Positions 38,943-48,614 are shown, counted from the first letter of the stretch. The stretch is DNA of 64,000 nt from Microbulbifer sp. YPW1 (GCF_013367775.1 NZ_CP055157.1:3112001-3176000), one strand, 5' to 3'. Numbers and translations: made by a program. The notes: a model not told the origin generated them from the sequence alone.

Positions 38943-39749
38943 ATGGAAAAACTGAAACTCTACGGTAAAGAATTCCACAGCCGCCTTCTGGTGGGCACTG
39001 CGCTATACCCGTCACCGGCGATCATGCGCGAAGCCGTGGCGGCCTCCGGTGCGGAAATTATTACCCTGTCCCTGCGGCGCCAGAGCCCGGAACAACAGCA
39101 GGGGAAAATGCTCTGGGACTATATCCGCGCGTCCGGCTGTCAGTTGTTGCCCAATACCGCGGGCTGCAAAACCCCGAAGGAGGTCATCGCACTGGCAGAG
39201 ATGAGTCGGGAAATCTTCGCAACCGACTGGCTAAAGCTGGAAGTGATCGGCGATGACTACAACCTGCAGCCCGACCCCTACGGTCTGGTGGAAGCCGCGC
39301 GGGAGCTGGTCAAGCGGGGCTTCAAGGTTTTGCCTTACTGCACCGACGATCTGGTGGTATGCCGTAAATTGCTGGATATAGGCTGCGAGGTACTGATGCC
39401 CTGGGGATCGCCCATTGGCACCGGTCGCGGATTGATGAACAAGTACAACCTGCAGACTCTGCGCGAGCGATTGCCGGATACGCCACTGATCATCGACGCG
39501 GGAATCGGCGCACCTTCGCAGGCGGCGGAGGCCATGGAGATGGGCTTTGATGCGGTGCTGTTGAACACCGCTATCGCCAAGGCTCAGAACCCGGTACTGA
39601 TGGCCGAGGCGTTCAGGCTCGCCATCGAGTCCGGCCACGCGGCGCGCAAGGCGGGCCTGATGCTGAAGCGCCAGACCGCAAGCCCCAGTACCCCCACGCT
39701 GGATATGCCCTTCTGGCAGCAGACCGTCAGCGATGGAGAAAAGGCATGA
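38943..39749 (+). CDS. thiG: Thiazole synthase
   Basis: A TIM-barrel protein of 268 aa with the family's [11 protein letters not shown] near the N-terminus, the Schiff-base Lys in LKLEVIGDD, and phosphate loops [11 protein letters not shown] and [17 protein letters not shown]. It makes the thiazole phosphate from DXP, dehydroglycine and ThiS thiocarboxylate. GGAGG (38931-38935) fits ATG 38943 best; an ATG at 38940 is directly before it. Its end overlaps thiDE by 4 bp. Confidence 0.96.
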   Translation: MEKLKLYGKEFHSRLLVGTALYPSPAIMREAVAASGAEIITLSLRRQSPEQQQGKMLWDYIRASGCQLLPNTAGCKTPKEVIALAEMSREIFATDWLKLEVIGDDYNLQPDPYGLVEAARELVKRGFKVLPYCTDDLVVCRKLLDIGCEVLMPWGSPIGTGRGLMNKYNLQTLRERLPDTPLIIDAGIGAPSQAAEAMEMGFDAVLLNTAIAKAQNPVLMAEAFRLAIESGHAARKAGLMLKRQTASPSTPTLDMPFWQQTVSDGEKA

Positions 39750-41326
39750 GCGCAGTCAAACCGGCGCGTCCGGTTGTGCGTAAACCGATTGTCTGGACGA
39801 TTGCCGGCAGCGACTCCGGTGGCGGTGCCGGCATCCAGGCCGATCTTCTGACCATGCACGATCTCGGTGTCCATGGCTGTAGCGCGATTACCGCCAATAC
39901 CGCGCAGAACACACTCGGAGTGCCCGCAATCAATGCCGTTTCCGATGAGGTTTTGCAGTCGCAGCTCAATGCATTGTGTGAAGATCTGAAACCCGCGGCG
40001 ATCAAAATTGGCCTGCTGGCCAATGCGGGGCAGGTCAAACTGGTGGCCAAGTTTCTGCGTGCACTGAAGGCGCAGGGTGCGCAAATACCGGTGGTCTATG
40101 ATCCGGTAGCGGTGGCCACCAGCGGCGCGCGACTTACCGAAGACAGTACCGGCGCCGCGGTTTTGAACGAGCTTTTACCCCTGTGCGACCTGATAACCCC
40201 CAACACTGAGGAGCTGGCGTGGCTAGCTGATGTCAGTGCGGAGACAGTGCTGGGAAGCGCTGAGTCTATTGTGGCTGCTGCACGACGAGTGCGCGGTGAT
40301 TGCGAGAGTGCACTGCTGGTTACCGGTGGCCATTTTGAAATAGAACCAGGCACCACCGCTGACCTGCTTTGTCGCGGTCGCGACGACACGGTGACGGAAG
40401 ACTGGTTAATCGGGCAGAAAATTGATACTCGCAACACCCACGGTACCGGTTGCACCCTGTCGTCAGCCATCGCAGCACTGCTTGCTCAGGGTTACCCGCT
40501 GCAGGACGCCTGTGTGGTGGCTAATGCCTACGTGCGATATGGACTGCGGCTGGGCACTGGCGAACACATCGGCGCAGGCCCGGGCCCGGTAGGGCACTGC
40601 GGGTGGCCGCAGGAATTGCGGGATTTCCCGGAGGTACTGGCAAAAGGGAGTGAGCGGGCTAAGCGCTACGGCTACCATTCCCAACAGCTGGCGGAGCGAT
40701 ATGCCGCTGAGTTTGCCCAGCCCGACAGTAATCGGTTGGGACTCTATCCGGTGGTGGACTCGGTTGAATGGATTGAACGACTGGCAAAAGCCGGTGTGCG
40801 CACGCTGCAGCTGCGCATCAAGAATCCCGGAGATGACCTTCGCCGGCAGATCGAGCGAGCCGTTGCCATCGGCCGCGATTACAACCTGCGTCTGTTTATC
40901 AATGATTACTGGCAACTGGCGATTGAGTGTGGTGCCTACGGTGTGCACCTTGGTCAGGAGGACCTGCAGAGCGCGGACCTGAATGCGATCCAGGCTGCTG
41001 GGCTGAAACTTGGCATCAGCACCCACGGTTTCTTCGAGTTGCTGTACGCCTACCAGTTTCGTCCCAGCTACCTCGCCATCGGCGCCATCTACGCCACCAA
41101 TACCAAGGATATGAGTGACCAGTTGCAGGGGCCCGAGAAGCTCGCCCGTATGGCGGCGCTGTTGCCTGACTATCCACTGGTCGCCATTGGAGGGATCAAT
41201 CTCCAGCGTGCCCCGCTGGTTGCGGCGAGCGGGGTGGGGAGTATTGCCGTGGTCACGGCAATTACCAAAGCACCGGATTACCGCGAAGCTGTGGCACAAT
41301 TGGCGACTGTATTAGAGTCCCACTGA
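39746..41326 (+). CDS. thiDE: Fused HMP-phosphate kinase / thiamine-phosphate synthase
   Basis: A 526-aa two-enzyme fusion. Residues about 15-285 are ThiD ([33 protein letters not shown]). Residues about 325-520 are ThiE, the thiamine-phosphate synthase barrel ([38 protein letters not shown]). The fusion phosphorylates HMP-P and joins it to thiazole phosphate. It overlaps thiG (ATGA) and precedes thiF by 13 bp. ThiE carries unusual but known replacements of the more common STHGxxE segment (here [13 protein letters not shown]). Confidence 0.93.
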   Translation: MSAVKPARPVVRKPIVWTIAGSDSGGGAGIQADLLTMHDLGVHGCSAITANTAQNTLGVPAINAVSDEVLQSQLNALCEDLKPAAIKIGLLANAGQVKLVAKFLRALKAQGAQIPVVYDPVAVATSGARLTEDSTGAAVLNELLPLCDLITPNTEELAWLADVSAETVLGSAESIVAAARRVRGDCESALLVTGGHFEIEPGTTADLLCRGRDDTVTEDWLIGQKIDTRNTHGTGCTLSSAIAALLAQGYPLQDACVVANAYVRYGLRLGTGEHIGAGPGPVGHCGWPQELRDFPEVLAKGSERAKRYGYHSQQLAERYAAEFAQPDSNRLGLYPVVDSVEWIERLAKAGVRTLQLRIKNPGDDLRRQIERAVAIGRDYNLRLFINDYWQLAIECGAYGVHLGQEDLQSADLNAIQAAGLKLGISTHGFFELLYAYQFRPSYLAIGAIYATNTKDMSDQLQGPEKLARMAALLPDYPLVAIGGINLQRAPLVAASGVGSIAVVTAITKAPDYREAVAQLATVLESH

Positions 41327-41339
41327 CCGGAGTGCCGTC

Positions 41340-42110
41340 ATGTTGAGCCGTAAACAGCTGCAGCGCTACAGCCGCCAGATCATGTTGTCCCAGATTGGAG
41401 AATCCGGTCAGCAAAAACTGGCCGGGGCAAAAGTGATGATTGTGGGGCTCGGCGGCCTGGGCAGTCCCGCGGCGTTATACCTCGCTGCGGCGGGCGTCGG
41501 TGAGCTGCACCTGGTGGATGGCGATCGGGTGGAAATATCCAACCTGCAGCGCCAGGTACTCTACAAAACCAATCACCGGGACAAGGAAAAGGCACAGGTC
41601 GCCGCCCAGCAATTGACGGCGGCCAACCCCGAAATCCGGATTCACGCCCACTGTCAGATGGCGGATACGGCGTGGTTGACGGCGCAATTACCCGAGCTGG
41701 GAATCGACCTGGTGCTGGATTGCACAGATAACCTGGATATCCGTCACGTCATCAATCGCGTCTGCCGGGAAGTGCGGGTGCCGGTGGTAATGGCTTCGGT
41801 GCGCGGCTTTTCCGGACAGCTGGTAAGCTTTGATTTCCGCGCGGAGGGCGGCCCCTGCTACGCCTGCCTGTTCCCGCCACAGCTGCGCGACAGCGATCTG
41901 CCGGAAGTGGAGAACTGTTCCACCGTGGGTGTGATCGGGCCAGCGCTGGGGATGATGGGCAGTGCTCAGGCACTGGAAGCGATCAAGCTGCTGGTCGGCC
42001 TGCCGTTGTCCAGCCTGAATCGGTTGCAACTATTCGAGGCTGAGAGTCTCGAGTGGCGGGCACTGGCTCTACCGGTAAACAGCGCTTGCCCGGTTTGTGG
42101 TCAGAAGTAA
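41340..42110 (+). CDS. thiF: Sulfur carrier adenylyltransferase ThiF
   Basis: A 256-aa E1-like enzyme with the ATP site GLGGLGSPAA, the QRQVLY and DCTDN segments, and zinc cysteines in CYACLFPP and the C-terminal CPVCGQK. In this operon its partner is ThiS. MoeB is its closest relative and cannot be excluded by sequence alone, but the operon context favours ThiF. It is the last thi gene here; a stem-loop follows. Confidence 0.92.
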   Translation: MLSRKQLQRYSRQIMLSQIGESGQQKLAGAKVMIVGLGGLGSPAALYLAAAGVGELHLVDGDRVEISNLQRQVLYKTNHRDKEKAQVAAQQLTAANPEIRIHAHCQMADTAWLTAQLPELGIDLVLDCTDNLDIRHVINRVCREVRVPVVMASVRGFSGQLVSFDFRAEGGPCYACLFPPQLRDSDLPEVENCSTVGVIGPALGMMGSAQALEAIKLLVGLPLSSLNRLQLFEAESLEWRALALPVNSACPVCGQK

Positions 42111-42116
42111 CTTTTT

Positions 42117-42138
42117 AGGGGCTCAGGAGAGAGCCCCT
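42117..42138 (+). terminator. Stem-loop at the end of the thi operon
   Basis: AGGGGCTC (42117-42124) and GAGCCCCT (42131-42138) pair around AGGAGA. The T run lies before, not after, the stem, so termination would be weak; the position between convergent genes supports a 3'-end role. Confidence 0.5.
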
Positions 42139-42174
42139 TATTGCGGCGGCACGTTATTCGGCGCAGATCAGTTA

Positions 42175-42999
42175 TCAGCGCGCCGCCAGCTCCACGGCAT
42201 TCAATAGTTCCGCGTACTGACCGGTAATCACATTCATATTGCGCAGCATGATATCGGTGGTGCCGGTTATCACATGAATCTGGCGCGCCTCTGACATATG
42301 CATCTCTCCGTCAAACCCGCGGCTGGCATAACTCAGGTGTCCCCGTGTTTTGAGCAGGTTGCGGGTAATTTCCGGGGTATTCAGCGGACTGTCCATTAAA
42401 AACGCCAGCATCTGCTCGAACTCAGCAAGATCCTCGTATAACAGCTTGCTGCCATCGCTGCCCGCTACTCCCCAGAACTGCGCCACGTAGTTTTTGGCAA
42501 TTCGCTGGGACAGCATACGCTGCCGCCCGGCAACATTTACCAGTTCGGCACTGCTGTGGTGGGCTAGCGCCTGCAGGCGCATTACATAGGTATGCGCTGC
42601 GGGGAGCAGGGTATTGCTGCGTTTGAACAGCTCCGCTGCGGTAAATTTACTCACAGGTTGCCGCGCGATCGCTGAAAAATCCTGCCACTCCTGCTGTACC
42701 AGTTTGAGTGTACTGCGCACCGGTGCAGCGGCTTCGAACGCAGCAAGCTGATTCAGGTTGCGTTCAAATTCCGCCATCGAGCGCTCGAACACCTGCTGGT
42801 GCTTTTCGGCTTCTGGCTGTATGCCTCTGAGAATATAGGATTGGGTGATTCGCTGGGAGAGCATCCGTTGGCGACCGGCGATATTGATGGCATCGCCCAT
42901 ATTGAACCCGGGGGTTACCGATGGGGTGTCTTCAGCGGCAACAGCCATGTTCAACGGAAGCAGTAGAAGCAGCAGTATCAGGGCAAAGGTGTGTTTCAT
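42175..42999 (-). CDS. Secreted protein with two PilJ_N/NarX-type sensor repeats
   Basis: A 274-aa protein with a cleavable signal peptide (FALILLLLLLPLNMAVA) and no other membrane segment. It has two copies of the helical PilJ_N domain, each starting with a near-identical P-box: NIAGRQRMLSQRI (about residue 37) and NVAGRQRMLSQRI (about residue 155). In NarX/NarQ and related sensors this motif binds nitrate or nitrite. It follows the porin gene of the nitrate-uptake locus. It has no kinase or chemotaxis output domain, so it may be a periplasmic nitrate binder or a partner of a separate sensor. ATG 42999 is chosen to give the signal peptide. Confidence 0.82.
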   Translation of the reverse strand: MKHTFALILLLLLLPLNMAVAAEDTPSVTPGFNMGDAINIAGRQRMLSQRITQSYILRGIQPEAEKHQQVFERSMAEFERNLNQLAAFEAAAPVRSTLKLVQQEWQDFSAIARQPVSKFTAAELFKRSNTLLPAAHTYVMRLQALAHHSSAELVNVAGRQRMLSQRIAKNYVAQFWGVAGSDGSKLLYEDLAEFEQMLAFLMDSPLNTPEITRNLLKTRGHLSYASRGFDGEMHMSEARQIHVITGTTDIMLRNMNVITGQYAELLNAVELAAR

Positions 43000-43029
43000 C
43001 TTTACATTCCTGAAATTGAAAATGGGAGG

Positions 43030-43056
43030 GAAAAATCCCCGGCCTTGCGGCCGGGT
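43030..43056 (-). terminator. Rho-independent terminator after the porin gene
   Basis: On the minus strand CCCGGCC and GGCCGGG pair around GCAA and are followed by GATTTTTC. It should end most transcripts before the PilJ_N gene, which may need read-through or its own promoter. Confidence 0.75.
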
Positions 43057-43105
43057 AAGACTCAACGAGTGGGTTGGGGTACTTCTGTGTATCCTGTGAG
43101 CAGGA

Positions 43106-44350
43106 TCAGAATTGCGCTGCCGCAGTGAGCCAGAGCTTGTTGGTGTCAACGCTGAAGTCATCTGCGGTGTAGTTGCTGTACTTCATGCTGAGATTGACCC
43201 CGGCGAGTTTGCCTGCAACCAGAAACCCGGCTTCGCTGCCGAGCTTGTCCATGCCGGATACGCCGCTGTCATCAGAACTGAGCTGGTGATAGTTGAGTGC
43301 AAACTTGACGCCGCCCAGATTGGTGCCGACCGTCAGGTAAACATCTTCAATACCACCGACAATATTGCCGGTGCCGCCGCCGAGAAATTTATCGCTCCAA
43401 CCCTGGAACTTATGCAGCGTCGCCAGGGGAGTAATGAATTGTCCATCTGCACCATCCGCGCCCAGCAGCTCGTAGCCCGCTGCGAGTGTCACTGCACCAA
43501 GTTTGTAAGCGCCTTCAGCCAGCAGGTAATCGGCGTCGTAATCCGCCGGGTTGTTGGCCGCAGAAGACTGGGTAGCATATTCCAGCGCATAGCTCAGGGC
43601 CTCCTGACTACCGGCGAAGCGGACACCGTAGGTATCGGTGGAGAAAGCCGCGGCATCCTCATTGTCAATCAGGTAGGCGTAGCCACTCAGGGCACCGGCG
43701 GACAGGCCTGCGTATTTTGCATTCAGCAGATAGGTGTCATTGGTGTGGTCGCCAATGGGACTGTCTTCACCGAAGATACGATTGACGTTGTGTACGTGTG
43801 CCAGGAACAGGGTGGTGTCGGCAATGCTGGTATTACTTGCACTAAATCCGTCGTACGTCTGTTCGTTCTGGCGGAAACCGACACCGCCAACAAAACGTTG
43901 GTTGTCCAACAGAATTCGCTGACGTCCGTATTTAAACGTGGTGGCACCGGCAGTGTAGGCCAGATAAGCCTGGTTGACTTCGGTTCCTTCGGGGTCGCCG
44001 ATGCCACCTTCAAAATCGGTGATATGTGTAACGTCGTCCATTTCGATCAGAGTGCTAAAGCCCTGATAAGCGGCAGAAGAGTAAGTGAGCCGCGTCTGAA
44101 GGCTGGTCAAGTCCACGTCGTTACCATCTACGTCGACCATCTCGGTACGCGCACGGAAGCCGAGAGTGGCTTCACCCTGGGCGAGGGCTTCGCCGAAGCT
44201 GGTTACTGCGGGCGCTTCGGTTTCCGTCATTTCCTGCGCAAAGGCCGGTGCGGTTACCGTTGCGGCACTCAGGGTGCTTACAGCGAGTGCGAGTGTACGG
44301 CGTTGAACTGCGGATTGGAGAGCGGTTGTCAGAAGGTTCTGGCTTTTCAT
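43106..44350 (-). CDS. Outer-membrane porin, alginate-export/porin-like
   Basis: A 414-aa protein with a long signal peptide ending APAFAQ, alternating beta strands and a C-terminal Phe (KLWLTAAAQF). FKYGRQRILLDNQRFVGGVGFRQNEQTYDG is typical of the alginate-export-like (AlgE-type) barrels also found next to nitrate transporters. It lies 132 bp after the nitrate ATPase gene on the same strand. It probably lets nitrate or another anion cross the outer membrane. Selectivity is inference. Confidence 0.82.
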   Translation of the reverse strand: MKSQNLLTTALQSAVQRRTLALAVSTLSAATVTAPAFAQEMTETEAPAVTSFGEALAQGEATLGFRARTEMVDVDGNDVDLTSLQTRLTYSSAAYQGFSTLIEMDDVTHITDFEGGIGDPEGTEVNQAYLAYTAGATTFKYGRQRILLDNQRFVGGVGFRQNEQTYDGFSASNTSIADTTLFLAHVHNVNRIFGEDSPIGDHTNDTYLLNAKYAGLSAGALSGYAYLIDNEDAAAFSTDTYGVRFAGSQEALSYALEYATQSSAANNPADYDADYLLAEGAYKLGAVTLAAGYELLGADGADGQFITPLATLHKFQGWSDKFLGGGTGNIVGGIEDVYLTVGTNLGGVKFALNYHQLSSDDSGVSGMDKLGSEAGFLVAGKLAGVNLSMKYSNYTADDFSVDTNKLWLTAAAQF

Positions 44351-44482
44351 GTTGTTTTCCTTTTTCAGAGAATCGTGTAGTTCCTTTCGCCCCTTGCCCA
44401 GTTTTTTGGGCGCAGGGGCCCCTGTCGACAGCGTTGACCCACTGTCGGTCAGGCAATTCGGTTTACTATTTTATGCGGTAAT

Positions 44483-45370
44483 TCAGGCTGCGTTATCAAC
44501 AGTTTCCGGTACGCTCGTTTTGTTTTTCGACGTCGCGGAGGAAGAGGTTTCGGTTTTCTGGGGTTTGGACTTTGTTGTCGGAACATCGGGTTTACTGTGA
44601 CGTTCGTGCAGGAACTTCAGCACTTTGGCCCGGTACTGGTTGTAAAGCTGGTCATCGGCCAGCTCTAGTCGATGCCGTGGTCGCTCGAGGTTTACGTCAA
44701 GGATTTCGCCAATAGTAGCGGCGGGGCCATTGGTCATCATCACGATGCGGTCAGAGAGCAAGACTGCTTCGTCCACGTCGTGGGTAATCATGATCACGGT
44801 GTTATTCAGCTCGGCCTGGATCTCCATCAGGGAATCCTGCATATGTGCCCGGGTGAGTGCGTCCAAAGCACCGAAGGGCTCATCCATCAGCAGCACTTTG
44901 GGCTGCATGGCGAGCGCGCGCGCGATGCCGACCCGTTGCTTCATACCACCGCTGATTTCCCCGGGACGCTTGTGCATGGCATGGCTCATGTGCACCAGTT
45001 CCAGGTTGTGCTCGATCCACTGGCGCATCTCCGCTTTGGATTTACTTTTACCAAAGACCTGCTTTACCGCCAGCTCGACATTTTCGTACGCCGTGAGCCA
45101 GGGCAGCAGGGAGTGGTTCTGAAAAACCACGGCACGTTCCGGGCCCGGTTCAGTCACTTCCTTACCATTAAGAATGACGCCGCCACGGGTTGCCTGGTAG
45201 AGCCCCGCAACCACATTCAGCACGGTGGATTTACCGCAGCCCGAATGACCTATTAGGGATACGAATTCACCCTGCTGAATTTTCAGGTCGACATCCCGAA
45301 GGGCTGTGAAAGGTCCCTTGGGAGTGGGGAATTCCATATCGATATGACTGATATCCAGAAGTACACTCAT
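44483..45370 (-). CDS. nrtC: Nitrate/sulfonate-type ABC transporter ATPase
   Basis: A 295-aa ABC ATPase with Walker A GHSGCGKST, Q-loop VVFQNHSLLPW, signature ISGGMKQR and Walker B VLLMDEPFGALD. It has a Lys/Ser-rich C-terminal tail of about 40 residues and no NrtA-like regulatory domain, so it resembles the short nitrate ATPase (NrtD/NasD or the first half of NrtC). ATG 45370 has GGAG 10 bases upstream; a GTG at 45385 is in frame. It powers the permease 71 bp upstream. Confidence 0.87.
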   Translation of the reverse strand: MSVLLDISHIDMEFPTPKGPFTALRDVDLKIQQGEFVSLIGHSGCGKSTVLNVVAGLYQATRGGVILNGKEVTEPGPERAVVFQNHSLLPWLTAYENVELAVKQVFGKSKSKAEMRQWIEHNLELVHMSHAMHKRPGEISGGMKQRVGIARALAMQPKVLLMDEPFGALDALTRAHMQDSLMEIQAELNNTVIMITHDVDEAVLLSDRIVMMTNGPAATIGEILDVNLERPRHRLELADDQLYNQYRAKVLKFLHERHSKPDVPTTKSKPQKTETSSSATSKNKTSVPETVDNAA

Positions 45371-45441
45371 TGTCTCGATCTCCACAAATTTAATTCGGTT
45401 ACTGTGCTGGTTTCTGCATGAAAAGTTTGCTGATCTCGTCG

Positions 45442-46434
45442 CTACTGTGCGGCGGAGTTGTCCCAGGAAACCAGCTTCTGTAGTGCCAGCATGCCCCGGT
45501 CCAGCAGAAAGCCAATAAATCCGATCACCAGTACCGCGGCCATAATGCGCGCGAGTGAATCGGAGCTACCGTTCTGAAATTCATCCCAGACAAATTTTCC
45601 GAGTCCCGGGTTTTGTGCAAGCATTTCCGCCGCGATCAGTACCATCCAGGCCACGCCCAGAGAAAGACGCATGCCGGTGAAAATCATCGGTACCGAGGCA
45701 GGTAGTACGATTTTCTGTACATGTCGCAGTGCCGGGAGACGCAGTACCTTGCTCACATTCACCAGATCGTTATCAATGCCCGCGACGCCTACGGCAGTAT
45801 TGATCACCATGGGCCACAGGCAGCACAGAGTGACGGTAATCATCGAGTTGAGAAATGATTTGGCCACCATCGGTTCCGGGGTGGTGTACACGGCGGAAAC
45901 TACCATGGTCACCAGCGGTAGCCAGGCCAGGGGGGACACCGGCTTGAATATCTGTACGATAGGATTCACGGCGCTGTTCAGGGTTTTGCTCAGGCCAACC
46001 GCTATACCCAATGGAATGGCAATGGCAACGGCTAACAGGAACCCACTCATGACCGTGATCAGGCTGGTAAAGATCTGGTCAATAAAGGTTTCCTTGCCGG
46101 TATAGTCGCGGATTTTGGGAACATAAGAGGGATCTTCGGCAACACGCTTTGCATTGCGTACTTCCTGGCGTTCGTAAAAGGCGTGCTCTTTTTCCCGCGA
46201 GCGCTGGTGTTCACTGTAGAGCGCATCGAACTGTTCCATCACTGCAGAGGGGCCGGGGAATTTTCCCAAAGAGGTATCGATTTTCTGTGCGGTGACAGAC
46301 CACAAAAGCAGAAAGGCAAGGATGCCAGCCAGCGGCAGCGCCACCAGGCGAACGGCATTACTCAGCCAAACACTGTTCAGTTGTGGCAACCTGAAACCAT
46401 AAAACTTTCCGGTATTCACAGTAGTGGTGTTCAT
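45442..46434 (-). CDS. nrtB: Nitrate ABC transporter permease
   Basis: A 330-aa permease with a long N-terminal part, then five or six membrane helices and the EAA-type loop VGVAGIDNDLVNVSKVLRLPALRHVQKIVLPASVP. The family includes NrtB, TauC and SsuC; nitrate is favoured because the binding protein is of the NrtA type. GAGG precedes the ATG. A stem-loop separates it from the binding-protein gene, a common way to make more binding protein than permease. Confidence 0.9.
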   Translation of the reverse strand: MNTTTVNTGKFYGFRLPQLNSVWLSNAVRLVALPLAGILAFLLLWSVTAQKIDTSLGKFPGPSAVMEQFDALYSEHQRSREKEHAFYERQEVRNAKRVAEDPSYVPKIRDYTGKETFIDQIFTSLITVMSGFLLAVAIAIPLGIAVGLSKTLNSAVNPIVQIFKPVSPLAWLPLVTMVVSAVYTTPEPMVAKSFLNSMITVTLCCLWPMVINTAVGVAGIDNDLVNVSKVLRLPALRHVQKIVLPASVPMIFTGMRLSLGVAWMVLIAAEMLAQNPGLGKFVWDEFQNGSSDSLARIMAAVLVIGFIGFLLDRGMLALQKLVSWDNSAAQ

Positions 46435-46510
46435 CTTCTGTTACCTCGGCACTCTGAATGAGTGGATTCGTTGAGTTTCCAAATCGTTTTTGATTTTCAT
46501 CTTTCGATGT

Positions 46511-46540
46511 GAACCGGGGCTCGGCTGGCGAGCCCGGTTC
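46511..46540 (-). other. Intercistronic stem-loop between nrtA and nrtB
   Basis: GAACCGGGGCTCG (46511-46523) and CGAGCCCGGTTC (46529-46540) form a long GC-rich stem in the 118-bp gap, with no T run after it. It may protect the upstream nrtA mRNA from 3' decay. Confidence 0.5.
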
Positions 46541-46552
46541 GCTCCAGGTCGA

Positions 46553-47935
46553 TCAGAGCTTCTGGCCGGACTTCAGGCCGATGGAAAACTTGTCGATATA
46601 TTCGTTGGGTTTCTGGCCGTTGTAGACGATGCCGTCAATAAAGTGTGTCTGCGGATCGCGGAAGCCGTCTTCGGTGGCAAAGTCGGGGAACTGTTCCGGC
46701 TTGGCCAACTTCTCTGCGATCAAAGACTTTGCGGCGGCCTCGTAGATATCCGGGCGGTAAACCTTGGAGGCGAGTTCCTTGTACCAGGTGTCCGGCTTGT
46801 CTTCGGAAATCTGGCCCCAGCGACGCATCTGGGTGAGATACCAGATGGCATCGGAGTAGTAGGGGTAGGTGGCGTTATAGCGGAAGAAAACATTGAAATC
46901 CGGTACTTCGCGCTTGTCACCTTTTTCGTACTCGAAGGTGCCGGTCATGCTGTTGGCGATGACATCGTAGTCGGCACCGACATAATTGGATTGCGACAGG
47001 ATCTTCACCGCCTCCGGACGGTTGGCGTTGTTATTCTCGTCCAGCCACATGGCGGCGCGGATCAGGGCGCGGGTAATACGCACCGTGGTGTTAGGGTATT
47101 TCTCGGCGAACTCTTTGGTTATGCCGAAAACCTTTTCCGGATTGTCTTTCCAGATTTCGTAATCGGTAACCACTGGAACACCGATATCCTTGAATACCGC
47201 CTGTTGGTTCCAGGGCTCACCCACGCAGTAGCCGTAAATGGTGCCGGCTTCCAGTGTCGCGGGCATCTGCGGGGGCGGGGTAACAGACAGCAGCGCGTCT
47301 GCATCGATCTGGCCAGAGATATCTCCCTTGTGCGGCGCGTAGTAGCCGGGGTGAATGCCTCCGGCAGCCAGCCAGTACCGCAGTTCGTAGTTGTGCGTGG
47401 ATACCGGGAACACCATACCCATATTGAACGGCTTACCATCCGCCTTGTATTTTTCCACTACAGGCTTGAGTGCATCGGCCTTGATCGGGTGCACCGGGCG
47501 CCCATCTTCCATCTTCGGAATATTCGGCTTCATCTGCTCCCAGATAGTGTTGGAAACCGTGATGCCGTTACCGTTCAGGTCCATGGAGAAAGGCGTGATG
47601 ATGTCGGCCTTGGTGCCGAAGCCCATGGTGGCTGCGATCGGCTGGCCCGCCAGCATATGCGCGCCGTCGAGGCGACCGTCGATAACGCCATCCAGCAGGA
47701 CTTTCCAGTTGGCCTGCGCTTCGATAGTGACGTACAGGCCCTCGTCTTCGAAGAACCCTTTTTCATAGGCGATGGCAATGGGAGCCATATCAGTGAGTTT
47801 GATAAAGCCGAACGTCAGCTCTTCTTTTTCGGGGTAGCCGAGGTCCTCTGCGTTGACTGAAACTGTTCCCGAGGAGAATCCCACGGCCAGTGCCAGCGAA
47901 GCGGCAAGTTTCTTGAAGGGCTTTTTCCATTGCAT
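46553..47935 (-). CDS. nrtA: Nitrate ABC transporter substrate-binding protein
   Basis: The product has 460 aa. A signal peptide ([20 protein letters not shown]) precedes an NrtA/CmpA-type binding protein with [21 protein letters not shown] and [13 protein letters not shown]. Here the protein has no clear lipobox, so it is soluble in the periplasm. ATG 47935 is chosen for GGAG 10 bases upstream; a start at 47998 would add 21 non-signal residues. It is the first gene of the nitrate operon and has a leader of about 240 bases with a terminator, preceded by a sigma-54-like promoter. Confidence 0.92.
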   Translation of the reverse strand: MQWKKPFKKLAASLALAVGFSSGTVSVNAEDLGYPEKEELTFGFIKLTDMAPIAIAYEKGFFEDEGLYVTIEAQANWKVLLDGVIDGRLDGAHMLAGQPIAATMGFGTKADIITPFSMDLNGNGITVSNTIWEQMKPNIPKMEDGRPVHPIKADALKPVVEKYKADGKPFNMGMVFPVSTHNYELRYWLAAGGIHPGYYAPHKGDISGQIDADALLSVTPPPQMPATLEAGTIYGYCVGEPWNQQAVFKDIGVPVVTDYEIWKDNPEKVFGITKEFAEKYPNTTVRITRALIRAAMWLDENNNANRPEAVKILSQSNYVGADYDVIANSMTGTFEYEKGDKREVPDFNVFFRYNATYPYYSDAIWYLTQMRRWGQISEDKPDTWYKELASKVYRPDIYEAAAKSLIAEKLAKPEQFPDFATEDGFRDPQTHFIDGIVYNGQKPNEYIDKFSIGLKSGQKL

Positions 47936-47996
47936 GGTTATTGTGCTCCTGGTCTTTTTTAAGTTTTCAGTTTTGTTAGTTCGAAAAATCTGGGCC

Positions 47997-48046
47997 AAAA
48001 AAAACGCCCACCGATGACCTGCCTCCAGGGACAGGATCGGTGAGCG
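47997..48046 (-). terminator. Intrinsic terminator in the nrtA leader (attenuator)
   Basis: On the minus strand CGCTCACCGAT and ATCGGTGGGCG pair (one G-U) with an inner CCTG/CAGG stem, followed by eight T. It lies 62-111 bases before the nrtA ATG and after the likely promoter, so it can stop transcripts before the operon unless antitermination occurs. Confidence 0.82.
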
Positions 48047-48058
48047 CCTCTGCTCAAG

Positions 48059-48110
48059 GGCATCGCATTACGATGCCGGTCTGATTGTTATTCGGGCAAC
48101 AGGTTGCCCG
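48059..48110 (-). promoter_or_regulatory. Tandem hairpins upstream of the nrtA attenuator
   Basis: Two perfect hairpins precede the terminator: CGGGCAA/TTGCCCG (48093-48110) and GGCATCG/CGATGCC with loop TAATG (48059-48077). Tandem hairpins before a terminator recall NasR/NasT (ANTAR) antitermination in nas leaders, but the loops do not match the A1/G4 hexaloop pattern I know for ANTAR sites. Confidence 0.55.
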
Positions 48111-48188
48111 CTTGTTCAACGGAAATGAGGTGCCGGAATTGGCGAATCATTTCACTACGGAAATTTAGTTCCGCACTTACTGAGGGCA

Positions 48189-48205
48189 TTGCAGGCTCTA
48201 TGCCA
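48189..48205 (-). promoter_or_regulatory. Sigma-54-like promoter for the nitrate operon
   Basis: On the minus strand TGGCATAGAGCCTGCAA keeps GG and GC at the -24/-12 spacing, with two changes from TGGCAC-N5-TTGCA. A start near 48178 would give a leader of about 240 bases carrying the hairpins and attenuator. Confidence 0.5.
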
Positions 48206-48586
48206 ACTTTTTCATCGGAGATAAGTATGGGGGCCGCGTGGGGCGCAGAGATGTACACGGTATGGCGGTTGCTATGTAGTTAGGCAGGGTGACGTAACTT
48301 ATTGTATTTAAAAAGTTTTTGCATGTGTCCTGGCAAGGAAGTGTTCCTGGCTGGCATTCATCTAGCCGCTGCGACGGGAGAAGTAAGTGAGGTTGGAAGG
48401 CGCGCCAGGGGTGTGTCGAGCTGCGATTTTGAGCGCTTCGCTGCGGTGTTAACTCGGCATCAATAGGGCTCTAATGTGGTGCCGATGGAATAATCTTGGT
48501 GCACTTGAAAAATCGGGCCGGGCGCTTTCGGTGCGAACCGGCGGGGTGATTTGGTGCATGCGCTTTAAAAGCGGGCACGAGAGGAT
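48206..48586. other. Gene-free interval upstream of the nitrate operon
   Basis: No coding sequence is seen. TTGGTGCAC (48496) and TTGGTGCAT (48551) resemble half-sites of NtrC, which would fit a sigma-54 promoter, but no full dyad was found. The rest shows nothing recognisable. Confidence 0.4.
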
Positions 48587-48614
48587 AAAAAAAACCGGGC
48601 ACTGGGCCCGGTTT
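48587..48614 (-). terminator. Rho-independent terminator after the FadL-type gene
   Basis: On the minus strand AAACCGGGC and GCCCGGTTT pair and are followed by a T run. Confidence 0.88.

Noticed and set aside
43112..44380. 422-codon plus-strand frame opposite the porin
   Set aside because: Composition is that of a reversed barrel gene; no domain is visible.
48059..48110. ANTAR-type two-hairpin RNA as a firm call
   Set aside because: The arrangement fits, but neither loop has the hexaloop with A1 and G4; kept only as unassigned tandem hairpins.
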